Made by a program: the position numbers and the translations under genes. The notes below the pieces were generated by a model. It saw only the letters and a program-made list of their open reading frames with translations. It was not told where the DNA came from and ran no database searches. This document shows positions 54,401-63,030 of a stretch of DNA of 64,000 bases, piece by piece. Source of the stretch: Chrysolina oricalcia (Eukaryota; Arthropoda; Insecta; Coleoptera; Chrysomelidae); the NCBI GenBank assembly GCA_944452925.2, contig OX101811.2, forward strand, positions 49,519,156 to 49,583,155, written 5' to 3'. Within the stretch, counting starts at the first letter, position 1, and each line of letters starts with the position of its first letter.

Positions 54401-55755
54401 TAAGAAACACTTCAAACCAAGCCTGACCATCAAACAAAGTAGGAAACTGTGGTGATATAGTTTAGCTATTTTTCCGATATAGGGAAGTTGAACGTCATTT
54501 GAGTCATTTTCATATAACTTCAAGAGTGAATCTAGCAAATATTGGGAAGACTTACGCGGTCCTAATAAACTTGAAAGAGGTTCAAATAAATACCAAGCAG
54601 CTAAAACTGAAGTTGGAGCATCTTCCATCAAATCTTTGATATGCAATAACAAAATACTAATAACTTCAGTATCAGTGTTTATGTTTATTTCATTGAATAA
54701 GATCTCCAAATGTTTTATGGAAGTTTTTACTTCACACTCTGCAATATTCTTAGACATTAAAATCTTCGTTTTTTCTAGAGGCTCGTATTCTGAACACATT
54801 TGCCCATTGCAATCAAAATGATAAAGTATATTCAATTCCATTGATACGTTTTTGAAATGTTTCAAGTTATAAAATATTTTATATAATTGTAAAAAATGTT
54901 TAGAAAATGGAATGGTACTGTGTAAAAGGGGCTCTAGCAGTAGGTGAGCACTAGGTGGAGGTAGGCCTAAGTCAGTAATAGCTGGATATGTATAGTTCGA
55001 GTTGGATACATCAGGTTGTAACAACAAATTGACAACATAGGAAATGCATGGTGGAAGGGCAGAGCTTTTAATAATGGCTAAACAATTTTTAACGCGTTTA
55101 TCAAGAGTGAAATTAGAATAATTTGTTCCTAACACCCTCATTTGTTTTGCCATGAAAATTTCCACAATTATACAACCCAGTATTTTCAGTTCCCTAATTC
55201 TTCTTGATGTTATTATTTCAGCATAATTACGAACAATTGGTTCCTTTAATCTTTCAGTACAAGCTTTATGATTCACGTTCCTACTTTTTGAAAAGTTATG
55301 AAACTGTTTACTATTTGAGACCATATTGATTTTAATTTTGTTTTCTCCCGAAAATGAATTCTGAACATCATCACAGCAGGGATATTCTTGAACTCTATTC
55401 TCTGTTTTGCTCGTTACTGAAGGAAATGTTTTTGAAAAAAAAGTATATTTCCTTTCAAGAGCATCCAATGCAGAATCAGGTCTATACTCTTTTGGTAAAT
55501 AAACGATTTCAGTGTTCGAATTTGAAGAAATATCTGACGACGATTCATCGAGCTTGAATTTTGGAGAAATGAAATCGTTGCGATGGTTACTATGACTACG
55601 GTTTGCTTTAGAAATCTTTTCTTCGTGTAGAGATGATCGACTGCTTGAAGAAACTTTTGATAATCCAGTGATAGTTTGAATATTATTAGTAATATTTCTC
55701 TCCTCACACTTATTTGTCTCTTGGGTAAAGGATGAGTTGCTTCTTCCTCTGGCTC
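30188..55755 (-). CDS. WDR81: WDR81-like protein, last six exons, 5' incomplete
   Basis: WDR81 family proteins act with WDR91 on endosomes to limit PI3-kinase activity, and in autophagic clearance. Minus-strand exons 55755-53567, 52581-52406, 52337-52089, 52038-51013, 40470-40213 and 30419-30188 join in frame (about 1,375 residues; vertebrate protein about 1,940). The first exon holds the helical middle region and an acidic Ser-rich linker (ISGSDDSTSSDKQD). The fourth begins the propeller (GSRDKTIKLWSL, CDSVVHIWD). The fifth has AAGQSSGNITVLDTR, and the last ISGTTANRIGV and LLGADTGNINLLC then TGA. I count seven WD blades. The N-terminal BEACH domain is not seen and should lie beyond 55755. 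GT-AG sites and phase are intact throughout, so the gene is probably active. Confidence 0.93.
30866..32518 (-). pseudogene. Ty3/Gypsy-type pol remnant
   Basis: On the minus strand, in correct pol order with many breaks. RT fingers/palm piece at 32518-32321 (SFGLRNAAQTFQRFIDNV). RNase H/connection piece at 32116-31880 (NVVADALSRFNV). Integrase core end at 31395-31171 (NGIVERLHRTLKSSL). Integrase C-terminal piece at 31158-30866 (VSIDRLKPAYLE). The active-site YXDD block around 32290 reads as CYAYSDDV-like on the minus strand. No gag, protease or LTRs were found. Same strand as WDR81, but intronic and dead. Confidence 0.8.
32880..33850 (+). pseudogene. Lys/Glu-rich ORF remnant of unknown type
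   Basis: Purine-rich plus-strand DNA with several open pieces. The longest (33229-33489, 86 codons) reads as helical and charged: TKFLEIESNNIQTLQEIKTE, then IFNDWIKQIEINKTKG, and an acidic end EQNSDEEQTIENNE. Earlier pieces are runs of Lys, Arg and Glu. I do not recognise the family. It precedes the recombinase remnant on the same strand, so it may be part of that element or a gag-like protein of another. Confidence 0.35.
33920..34233 (+). pseudogene. Crypton-like tyrosine recombinase, N-terminal part of catalytic domain
   Basis: Starts after an intron-acceptor-like CTGTCTAG. The reading VMEIIGACRANELYSM contains the first catalytic Arg in the usual ACR-xxEL setting. MKIEDFQDLGSCF and a region ending FRKLPNPELY follow. 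Stops interrupt it. It is cut at PELY by the mariner element and continues at 36595. The class (tyrosine recombinase of Crypton/DIRS type) rests on these motifs and on the matching second half. Confidence 0.65.
34234..36592 (+). mobile_element. Mariner-type element with 38-bp TIRs, TA target
   Basis: 2,359 bp. The left TIR at 34234-34271 (CAGGGTGTTTCCGAAATA...) and the right TIR at 36555-36592 match over 38 bp with one mismatch. TA flanks both sides (34232-34233 and 36593-36594). The transposase ORF occupies 35199-36217; long 5' and shorter 3' untranslated parts flank it. It is inserted inside the tyrosine-recombinase pseudogene. Frameshifts in the ORF mean it can move only if supplied in trans. 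Confidence 0.88.
35199..36217 (+). pseudogene. Mariner transposase (DUF4817-type N-terminus, DD41D)
   Basis: The N-terminal helix-turn-helix region (35199-35393; VDML-like LIDMLLIYGETHQNSEAASR, then YAERFPNR) matches the DUF4817 type. After one frameshift comes a second HTH piece (STRGIGRQLGVSNKFVWRTL, about 35440-35500), then, after another, the catalytic part. First Asp in FTDETTF (35643), second in HDGAPTHF (35904), third in NVMDFFVWG (36030). There are 41 residues between the second and third, versus 34 in classical mariner. A last frameshift near 36130 moves the C-terminus (LRRARLCIESGGAHLEHLL) to another frame. All three acidic residues survive, but three frame breaks inactivate it. Confidence 0.85.
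36595..36804 (+). pseudogene. Tyrosine recombinase, C-terminal part (continuation of 33920-34233)
   Basis: Directly after the mariner's right TA the frame resumes with an H-x-x-R motif (RHTFQR). One frame change later comes LVDAGVDLTYLKRHGRWKS, containing the conserved GRW/GHW position of box II. The expected nucleophile Tyr, normally a few residues further in an EGYI-like motif, is replaced by EEK and a stop. The rest (NNSLKNKTDTAQTIVNLIG) continues in another frame to TAA near 36804. Confidence 0.65.
37640..38930 (+). repeat. 163-bp tandem repeat array (about 7 units)
   Basis: Unit starts, taken at GTGTGGGATACTGTAAA, fall near 37664, 37826, 37989, 38151, 38563 (after a SINE) and 38726, with a degenerate last unit near 38860. 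Spacing is about 162-163 bp. Each unit carries ACTCGATGAAATACAG, GGATTTCCTATCAT and ATTGATATCCATGGTTGA blocks. Confidence 0.9.
38270..38519 (+). repeat. SINE with 5S-rRNA-like head
   Basis: The head (about 38303-38372) resembles the internal promoter half of 5S rRNA: CCGATATCCGAAGCAAGC, a GCAACGG block and TTGGATGGGTGAC, in the order of the 5S gene. A body follows from GTGCTAGGAATCGCACG (38391) to GGTTAACGGAAAAAACAAC and an AAC-rich tail. It interrupts one unit of the 163-bp array, so it came later than the array. Confidence 0.8.
39772..39963 (+). repeat. SINE with tRNA-like head
   Basis: Head with box A (TGGTCGGCTGGTAAAAGCG, from 39782) and box B (GGGTTCGATTC, 39825-39835). The anticodon-like loop reads CTCGCAA, hinting at a CGC anticodon. 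The body runs from CACACGTTAAAAGGTAAG to GGTTGACGGAAATAACAAC. That body is clearly related to the one of the 5S-headed SINE. Confidence 0.85.
40213..40470 (-). CDS. WDR81: WDR81 penultimate exon
   Basis: The acceptor GTTTTCAG precedes ACAAGTGTAAACC. It encodes TSVNPFGLIRCLAVAPSG through SDGKLKFHL, two WD blades. The donor is TTGAA|GTAAGT. A TAA read through the donor is intronic, since splicing to 30419 preserves the known C-terminal blades. Confidence 0.92.
40540..43560. repeat. Candidate degenerate foldback with about 120-bp units
   Basis: A motif GAGTTTCGTGATTTATGG recurs near 40755, 40877, 41000 and 41197 (spacing about 122 bp, then wider), with TGGAATTTGAA/CAAAATGGC blocks between. Inverted, diverged copies of the same motif lie near 43300-43440 and possibly 42180-42300. 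It is too decayed to set ends. Confidence 0.4.
44176..47996. mobile_element. Foldback element with about 0.9-kb arms containing tandem units
   Basis: The outer ends (ATAGACCGGGGGATGGTGAC, left) match the right end at 47977-47996 in reverse. About 470 bp of close arm similarity follow, then on each side tandem units of about 125-160 bp sharing GGCATAC, AATCAGTATGCC and TATTCCACCTACATATACC-like blocks in opposite orientation (left starts near 44698, 44856, 44980; right near 47032, 47191, 47352). The central 2 kb is single-copy here and holds a possible SINE. Paired 70-81-codon ORFs in the arms are the same repeat read twice, not genes. Confidence 0.8.
45540..45945 (-). repeat. Candidate tRNA-headed SINE
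   Basis: On the minus strand a box-A-like TAGCACAGTTGGTAGAGTG lies near 45915-45935, followed by a GC-richer body (GGCGGACCTAATTCCGTTAC, ACGGCGGAGTTGCTCTCACG, to about 45600) and an AT-rich tail. Box B is not clear. It could instead be an unrelated GC-rich insert. Confidence 0.4.
48507..49197 (-). CDS. Penelope-like ORF, RT end plus GIY-YIG endonuclease (left copy)
   Basis: The open frame formally runs from 49232, but the bases above 49197 belong to the other arm. About 229 residues remain. First is the end of the RT/thumb (AYHSMIHRLVNIPLSEENF, KELNIIKQIAVNNGYQ). Then a linker with Lys-rich KDKTQKSKK, and a GIY-YIG nuclease: GVYKLNC, then YVGQTGR and FKSRVREHR, with a CCHH-like Cys pair in NCGSCSK. 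It ends LDLNSSPLLNLFN. Truncated at the 5' side, so the RT catalytic core is missing. The nuclease domain itself looks intact. Confidence 0.88.
49198..49888 (+). CDS. Penelope-like ORF, RT end plus GIY-YIG endonuclease (right copy)
   Basis: Mirror image of the left copy with identical predicted protein. The open frame formally starts at 49163, inside the left arm, so its first dozen residues (MLIFYVYMDVSN) are antisense read-through of the partner and not part of the family protein. No frameshift or stop lies in the GIY-YIG domain. Confidence 0.88.
50422..50485 (+). repeat. SINE fragment (tRNA-headed family)
   Basis: AAACCGGTCCCGTGCATGGC, then CACCTTAAAAAGTGAGGG and TTCCCTA match the region around 39836-39890 of the tRNA-headed SINE. 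Followed by an AATAAT-type run. Confidence 0.65.
51013..52038 (-). CDS. WDR81: WDR81 exon (pre-propeller region and first WD blades)
   Basis: The acceptor GTTTCAG precedes GTTATCCTTCC; the donor is TTAAAA|GTGAGT. 342 codons: helical segment with KELKEVFTPELAYTAYLPL, a Ser-rich linker, NWLAYWEHEIGR, then blades with GHSQSVKCLYTLDN, GSRDKTIKLWSL, AHKKPILSITF and FASTTDGTLKILDTR. Confidence 0.94.
52089..52337 (-). CDS. WDR81: WDR81 exon
   Basis: 83 codons, DVILKNIIHPVVKIL to ISWESVNE, helical. The flanking introns are 50 and 68 bp with GT-AG ends and phase 0. Confidence 0.92.
52406..52581 (-). CDS. WDR81: WDR81 exon
   Basis: Starts GTCTTTATGGGG after TTATTCCAG and ends TTGCAG|GTATTG. It encodes LYGEQFILFQYIPHMTELI through LMDQLQ. 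Its first two bases complete a Gly codon from the previous exon. Confidence 0.92.
52582..53566. other. WDR81 intron with LINE insertion
   Basis: 985 bp. It holds the LINE fragment at 53058-53395. A weak direct repeat with GTCAGAATT..CAGAATT and TATCTCAGAATTA lies at 52735-52815. Confidence 0.65.
53058..53395 (+). pseudogene. LINE C-terminal fragment
   Basis: Plus strand, opposite to WDR81. NNPDVVLLDHQSRTIFVMEF followed by SAPSETNLALI resembles the nuclease-like C-terminal region found after RT in several non-LTR families (PDIVLVD...DVAVP type). A frame change leads to RGVVIGVMMRPARPP, and an AATAATAAT tail ends it at about 53397. Confidence 0.6.
53567..55755 (-). CDS. WDR81: WDR81 long exon (middle region)
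   Basis: 729 codons without a stop. The first two bases (after TTTTTAG) complete a codon from the missing upstream exon. The N-terminal part is Ser/Asn-rich, then LPKEYRPDSALDALERKY, a helical block (KILGCIIVEIFMAKQMR; LPPPSAHLLLEPLLHS), an acidic low-complexity linker at about 54020-54290, and SLIWLAHRLGPLLTAKYLSR. The donor TTTCAG|GTAATA is at 53566. A TTG codon near 55468 is internal and not a start. Confidence 0.93.
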
Positions 55756-58700
55756 CTAAAAATTATAATAGTCACTTTCATCTAATAATCATTTTGATAT
55801 AAATAACGATTTCAATATTTTCATTGTAGCTATGTGCAATTGACACACTTTTCCAGCTTGTTTTTTTTTATTTGTTTTGTTTTCTGTTAGTTACTTCAAA
55901 AAATAGTTTCATTTAATTTCAACTATCTGAATGAAAATGCAGAAGACCTCGCACCGTTTCAATGGTAAATTTGCTCGAAATTTTGTAAATTGTAAAACTC
56001 ATGATGCCATCGTAAAGACAATTTTTTGAATATATAAACCAAATCAACTATGCATTGATTATTCATATAGTCTTGGTGCCATTTTGAAAAGCTTGTTTCG
56101 AGGTATGAATAAAATGTTTTGACTGTTTTGGTAGCTTATGTTATGTTAATTCCAGAACCGATTGATGCCACTCTGCCAGAGTAATTCAAGATGGCGTCCA
56201 AGATGGAGCCCGATATATTGAAAATTTTATTCTGGAGCGATATTAACTTGTGGTATATCTTTGTACAGTTTGGCAAATCTAGCTATGGATGTCGAGAAAC
56301 GTATGAGATGAGCGAATTTGGAATAAAAAAGTATTCGGACGATAAAGAGTGTAGTATAATTGTACATTTAATAATAAAACTTCACAGTGCACTTCGCGAT
56401 GCGACAGATACAATATAACTGACCAGTACAGTAACTCATACTTGTTTTGGACTGTACTGAGCTCTTCTGCTACCGCGCATCGATAGGCGTGGCGATTTCA
56501 CATTCAGAGCTAGATTTGTCAAGCTGTATGTATATTTTTTAGATCGTGGAGTACGAATATGTAAACCAATTTCACCTACAGTTAATGTATAAAATGTTAT
56601 TGCCAAACTTAGAGCTGCGATAAACTCATATAGAAATGACTGATGTGTTAAAATACGAACTTGCTTCTGTGCCTCCATCTATGTTTAATGACGATGAAAA
56701 CGTGAGAGAGGCGTTGGTAAGTCTGCATTAATGAACACTATGCATGAGCCGCAGTCTGTCAGAAGGAGAAAACCACCTACACTAATAATCATTGTGCTTT
56801 ACTGTGGGTTTCGCATTGGCCTGTAGGAGGGTCTGTGTGTGATTTCCTGGAATATTTCCTGGAAAAATTATTGCTAAAATATGCCCCTGTCCACCTGGTG
56901 TTTGACAGATACCATGACTACGGCATCAAGAGTGCAACAAGAGCGGGTCGTGGGAAGAAAGTATCAAGGAAGTTTATACCTGTTAAAACGACACTTCTCC
57001 ACCACAGAATATAACGCTGCCAAATAATGCTAACAAAGGCCAACTGATGCAGTTTTTATGCAACTACGTTTCTATAAATGCATGTAATGTCCCATTTGAG
57101 AACTGTTTGGCAATCTCACTCAGAGAACATCTTTGAAAACAGAACACGAAGAGGCGGACATTATAATGATTCAGCAGCTAAGCTGAAGGACAAGGAAATT
57201 AAACTATTTATGTTTTAAGTTCTGTTGCCCCACTCAATGGGAAAGGAAAGAAAAAAGTTCTTTTAAGTGTCTTCAGACTGGAGCCGAAAACAACCTTTCA
57301 GTTTTTTTTAATGTTTTAATTGATCTTCTGCATTTGAAGAAATTCCCAAAAACAATTTGAAAATAAGGCTACTCATCGTATCGTGACTTTTTTTCGCTTC
57401 TTTCATGTTTGAAACTGAAAGTATGTAATTTTTTTACACACCTATCTCACTTCCAGTATTTTATGATGTGAATACTTGTCAAGTGGTTGATTGAATATCA
57501 TTTTTAATTCTACTACAGATTTTTTTTGTCATCAATAAACTTTCGAATATTTGAGTATCAAATAGCACATCCTGGGAAATGGGAATGAATGAATGAATAA
57601 CATAACTGTGAATTTATTTTATTGATTACTGAATAATATTAGTCATTTTTCTTTTTATGTAGACCTCACATTTCAACCATATTACAATCAACCCTTCAGA
57701 GGGCCACAGAAGATGGCTTGATTCTGGTCCCCTGTCCTTTCTCATAATCAAACTCTGTTTGGTTGAATACATTAACTACATACCTATAATATGAGACTAA
57801 ATGATAATCTCCACAATTATTGTAAATTCAATTTACCTAGAAGCAGGACTTATATAGGTCGATAGCCTTCGTACTGAATATGTATTTGATTCAATAAAAT
57901 ACATAACGATCATTATCTTTTATATAGAGTTCAATTTTAAATCTCACCTCACTCAAAGTACAAAAATGAATGTGTAAACAGGTATTCTAGTGTATTACTT
58001 TTGACATTTTCATCAAAAACTGCCATTGTAGAGATCGTTATTTTGAAGCCAATAAAAGGAGATTTACTTGGAATAGATGTCAGAAATGTTTGTGCTCTTC
58101 CTCATATATTCAACAGTTGTCTTTGAAAATGATTTCCAAAAGAGTTGATTGGCTTTTCTCAAGGGTGCTTTGTAACTTCTTCGTACAGGACACTTTGAAT
58201 TCAGAGACAATAACATAACTGTGAAATCAGTTCTTCCTGACTGGTCTGGATTGAAGATATCACAATCACTGAGTTCAGGTAAATCAAGTGTTGGAAGTGA
58301 ATTTGGCTTCAGTCTTGGCTGGATCTATCGGAACAAAACAATCATTTGTGAAATGATCCGAACAAATTTTGTATAGATGTGGTTGAGACCATTCCAAATG
58401 TAGATCACTTCTTGAGTTCTTGGTCCACGGAATCATTCTCTGAAATTAGCTTTCGGAAATCTGAAAAGGTTTTTATATTGTAGGGACATTTTGAAATGTT
58501 TTCCAAGTACTTACTTATGGAATGTACTATTTTCATTTTTTCCTTCTCCAAGAATTACCAAAATCCTTAACAAAACACCTCATCGTATAGAATGGCCAAT
58601 ATAAATTATAAACAATAAATTATTTTTTTATTTTTTAATAAATCGCCCAAAACACCAAAAGAATCAAAACTGACAACGCTGCTCTGTTTACAAACAAACT

Positions 58701-59342
58701 GGTAAACTGACTAGACATACGACTTATTTACTACTCATTTGCTCTTGAAGGTACAAGAGATAACGTATGTGCTTCCTTAGTGAAATTTGTCCCCTTTTCG
58801 GATGCCCACGATTTGTTCAAGATTAGAGTAGCCGAGGATACATAAAGCGCGTTCTAGTCATAAGATATAAGTATGAGTTCTGTGGTACGGACGCGCGCAC
58901 ACCCGCACAGACAAGTATGAGCTTGTCTTGAATGTTGTGCCGTCAGTTCTACTATCATTTCACATTTCATATTTTGTTCAGTAATCAGTGGATAGGTGAT
59001 AGGTATGAGCTGTTGTTGTCGGCATATTACGGAACGTTATTTGGTAAGTTGGTTCTTTTTGTTTCAAGTCAACTTTACTTATGTGGACTGTTGGTTTTTC
59101 AAATTTGTATTAACTGTTTTAAAAAAAAAAAAAAAAAGATCATAAATACGGTTACATTTTTGTAATTCTTTTAAATTTTGAAAGATTCATTATTCACCGA
59201 CTTCACCGTATCGTAAATGCAAATGAGTAGATATAAATTAGAAAAATCAAACTGTGCATGGAAGAGTATACATTTTAATTAGAATGAGCGCATGTAAGTT
59301 ATTATTATGACATTTTCAGATTTAAAACATTGAGCAATCGAA
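55756..59342. other. Region upstream of the visible WDR81 exons
   Basis: No BEACH-domain exon was recognised on the minus strand, so this is probably intron. It holds the transposon scrap at 56690-57235. A poly(A)-like run lies at 59121-59138. Otherwise unassigned. Confidence 0.5.
56690..57235 (+). pseudogene. Fragment of a repeat-associated protein of unknown function
   Basis: Plus-strand frames give VSHWPVGGSVCDFLEYFLEK, then VHLVFDRYHDYGIKSATRAG, then a Lys/Arg patch and NNANKGQLMQFLCNYV after a frame change. I recall similar FDRY-xxx-IK sequences as widespread multi-copy animal proteins linked to transposons, but cannot name the family. Stops and frame breaks make it a pseudogene. Confidence 0.45.
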
Positions 59343-61618
59343 ATGTCGGAAATTGAAGATCCATATGCAACTGATAGCGGTAGCAATTATGAACCTGAGA
59401 TTGATGGAGATACAGGTACAGAATTTAAGTTAGAAAGTTGATTAGTTAAATTAGAGTAATTTGTACAACACAAAATTTCATTTCATTTCGTTGTCTGTTT
59501 TAGCGTCATCTGCTACTACAAGTGCTACCCAAGAGTCCCAAGACATTGCATGCATGAGTAGTACTTCCGAGATTATTTCTGATTTGGATCTGGATACAGA
59601 AATAAAATCTAAAGCTAAAGATGGTTCTATTTTAGATGGCAAATTGTTTGACATCGTTAAAGAACGAGATGTGAATCACATTGCAGCGGAGTGTGTATCA
59701 TGCAAACCAAAGAAATGTGTAATTAAGGGATCCTCTGTAACAACAACAAATTTTATTAAGCATTTAAAAAAGTGCATCAAAATAAATACACACAATATTT
59801 ATCATACAAAACAAGTAAAAATAGGAAAAGGAAACTTGAAAAATTGAAACTTCGAGAAGGTGAAGAAAAAAAGAAAAAAAGTGACATTAGTACGAGTACA
59901 CAGAACACCATTAAAAGTTTAATTTGCCAAATTCACAATCTGTTTCTGTTAGTCAGAAGGAATTTGAGAAACGGATTTTGAAGTTTGTAGTAAAAACGAT
60001 GATGCCTATGTCCATTGTTGAACATGACGATTTTGTATCTTTGTTTGAAGGATTCAACGTAGAGGTGTTAAGTAGAAGAACTATTGTCAGAAGAATTACA
60101 GAATTATCTTATGAACGAGAAAGGTACTTGAAAAATATACTTTCAAATGTAGAATATATCTGTTCAACAGCAGATATTTGGTCCGGCTAGAGAAAAAGTT
60201 TTTTCGGGGCGACTTGTCATTGGATTGATACTAACTTTGAATGACACTCAGTTGCCCTATGCTGTAAAAGGTTCAAGGGCGTACATTCATATGATAAAAT
60301 AGTAGACATGTTAGAAGATGTTCACTTGCGGTATGCTTTGGATTTGACTAAAATAACCGCAACAATCACTGACAACGGTTTAAACTTCGCTAAATCATTT
60401 AAAGAATGTGGGCTACAGAATGTCATACCCTATGATGATGTTGATTTTATTGACTCAGAAGTTGACGCCGCTGATGGAGAGGAAACTGAGGTTGAGGACG
60501 GAGCACTGGATATAGACGAAATACAATTCGCTGAGATCAATTTAGATAATTAGAAAGACAAGTACAGACTACCAAGGCATTTAAGATGAGCAAGTCACAC
60601 ATTAAATTTGATATGTACTACTGACGTTGCCAAAGTTATTAATGCAAATGCAAGTATGCGTTCTCGGCACACAAATGTGATATCCAAATGTTCATTGCTA
60701 TGGAAGAAGGCAGCACTGCCAAAATCTGCAGAAATTATAAAAAACACTCTAGGACATACACTCATTTATCCTGGCCCAACCCGATGGAACTCGTTTTTTG
60801 ATTCCCTAAAGCAAATTTTGAATAGTCGAGAAAAACTACCAGGACTTTATGAAAATCTTGGTATCAAAGGTGGTTTAAATGCAAATGAGATACTATTTAT
60901 GGAAGAATACTGTGAAATTCTTGAACCCGTTGCTGCTACATTAGACGAAAAAAACATGTATTACGGTATTTTAATTCCCTGTTTATTTTAATTAAAAAAC
61001 AAATTGGAGATGTTGAAACGTAAGCAGTTTCAACAAGCTGGACGGTTCGTAGATGTTTGCTTAGATGGGTTATTACGAAGATTTGATTCTTTCTTCAAAT
61101 TAGAAAAATCCGTAAGGGATGCTGTAGTAGCGGCCGTAGTTCATCCCCGCTTTAAACTAAAATGGTTTGATACCGCTAACAAAACTGGCAAATCTGACAT
61201 AGACATCAATCACATTCAAAAGTTGATTATTGATGAAGGTACCAAATTCCTTTGTCCATCCGAAAGTTTGGATGACAACGTTTCCCAATGCGATGATTTT
61301 TTTGATTTTGAAAGTGTAGAAAGCATGAGCCCAAGTGACTCTCAGCAGTCTCAGCCTCAGCCTTTGAACTCTGTTGTTGTGAGTGTTGGGACGAACATGA
61401 AAGAGAAAAACAGAATAGAACTTGAGTTCCTGCGATATCTAGATGATCCAAGAAACACCTTTTCAATGCTGGAAGAATATCCAGTAATGAAGAAATTTTT
61501 TGCCTTCTGCACCGGTTGAAAGGCTCTTCTCTTATGCAACAATAATACATGCTCCAAAGCGTAATGCCCTAAGCGATACGAATTTTGAAAACTTGGTTCT
61601 CTTAAAGAATTACTTTTA
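59343..61618 (+). pseudogene. hAT-family transposase pseudogene (ZBED type)
   Basis: Exon 1 (59343-59415, MSEIEDPYATDSG) splices to 59504, in frame. A BED-type zinc finger follows (ECVSCKPKKC with a later H and C, about 59690-59780). With frame changes near 59775 and 59920: EYICSTADIWSG and then a stop at 60188. After that CHWIDTNFE and KITATITDNGLNFAKSF (RNase-H-like core), an acidic stretch, another frame change near 60550, PTRWNSFFDSLK near 60778, a stop at 60989, then the C-terminal dimerisation region ending SAPVERLFSY and LSDTNFENLVLLKNYF. Domain order is complete but at least four lesions inactivate it. Confidence 0.85.
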
Positions 61619-62084
61619 GTTATTTTTTGTTACCTACCTATACCTATAAATCACTTGATCAACCAAGTGATACTGATAGGCGAGAAGTACCAAAGTCTCT
61701 TATTACAATTTTGTGTTCATTTTTCATTTTGTAATGTTTGTTTTGTTTACTGAAAGTTATAATACTTTGTTATTTTTTCTTATAAAAAATGTATTTTGGA
61801 AGTGGCGTATTGTATATTATATACACATTTCTGAAATATACCTATGTCCTATACGTAACTGGTAACTGTTCTTTCGACTATCCTCTACCTAATACCTTTA
61901 TTACCTGCATATGAGAAAATTAAAATGCAAAAACTGGGCGTACACATTAATGGTAAGTGCAAAGCATTTGAATTTGTCTGTCACTCTCATACTGACTGAG
62001 TCTGACAAGGCGGATACATTCAACGTTCATTATAATTACATTTTCAAATTTATAATTACATTTTCACTATATTGACTTCTTTTT

Positions 62085-62265
62085 TTGAAATACTCATACT
62101 CGTTACTAATTTTTCACGAGTACTCTGTAAATTTTGTAAAAGTACTCATATGTCTTGAGTATTTCTCATATAAGTACTCATACTCGATCACTTATGAGTA
62201 CTATTTGAAGTTACTCATAGTGAACTACTCATGAGTACTTAATTGCAGTACTCTGTCCAGCTCTG
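62085..62265 (+). repeat. hAT right end with ACTCAT subterminal repeats
   Basis: ACTCAT and GAGTACT/AGTACTCAT motifs recur about eight times on both strands, then the sequence ends TCTGTCCAGCTCTG at 62265. In reverse this is CAGAGCTGGACAGAG, the CAGAG-G style of hAT termini. The matching left end was not found, so the left limit is unknown. Confidence 0.55.
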
Positions 62266-62655
62266 GCTAGATATAGTAGAACAAAAATTTTGGCGTCAAG
62301 TAGCTTTTAAACAGGGTATCAATACAGCAAATATTGATTATGCAAACTTACGAACTGAATTAAATCTGCTGCCAGTTACAACTAGACGCAAACAGAAGGA
62401 TCTTAGAACACTATATGATATTTTCAACTCTCTTATACCATGCACTCAATTACTTCATGAAAGTTGTATCTATGTTCCAGCCAGGACTACTCGTCCAATC
62501 AATACTTTCGAAATGCCTTTTTGTAGGACAATTATGGGCGGAACACATTTATTGCTCGTTCGACCAATTTTGCAAATCAGTACAACGAATGTCTTGACTT
62601 TTTTGATACCCGTGATAGTTTTGTACACCAATTAAAAGACCTAGTCATATGATCA
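62266..62655 (+). pseudogene. Jockey-type LINE C-terminal fragment
   Basis: Plus strand: RRKQKDLRTLYDIFNSLI, HESCIYVPARTTRPINTF, then after one frame change ARSTNFANQYNECLDFFDTR and a stop near 62652. This is the C-terminal tail typical of jockey/CR1-like ORF2. It starts exactly where the hAT end stops, suggesting the hAT inserted into this LINE. Confidence 0.65.
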
Positions 62656-62724
62656 CATTATATTCTATACTTTTGTTTATATTCGTTCTGGAACGCTTGT
62701 GATTGTAAATTAAATTTGGAGGCG

Positions 62725-62900
62725 TATTCACTTTTCAGCTACAGGAAAACCCGGAAAAACCTACAGCACCACCCCGGTTTGTCGGTTGCACACTTCGAGC
62801 AACCACCAGACCTCGGGATTGGCATCTAGGCAACTCACTTCGCACTTGCTTCACAACCAGGTATGAGGTCGCCTATCGATACCGATGTACTTGAGAAAAA
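62725..62900. repeat. SINE-like repeat
   Basis: AGGAAAACCCGGAAAAACC near 62744 matches, in reverse, the motif near 16933-16955. The GC-richer flank to 62900 has no coding sense. Confidence 0.4.
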
Positions 62901-62944
62901 TTCCCTCATACTCCGGATTCGATCACAAACGAGGATTTTTAGAG

Positions 62945-63030
62945 TGACCAGCTATATCTCCTGATATAATCCCACTAGATTTTTTGTGGGGATACCTCAA
63001 GTCAAAAGTTTACGTTAACAGATATGAATG
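62945..63030 (+). pseudogene. Mariner transposase scrap
   Basis: One open stretch reads SPDIIPLDFLWGYLKSKVYV, the block around the third catalytic Asp of mariner-type transposases like those at 7190 and 35199. Nothing else of the gene remains. Confidence 0.6.

Noticed and set aside
53546..55468. Start of WDR81 near 55468
   Set aside because: That codon is TTG and the open frame continues upstream to an acceptor at 55756.
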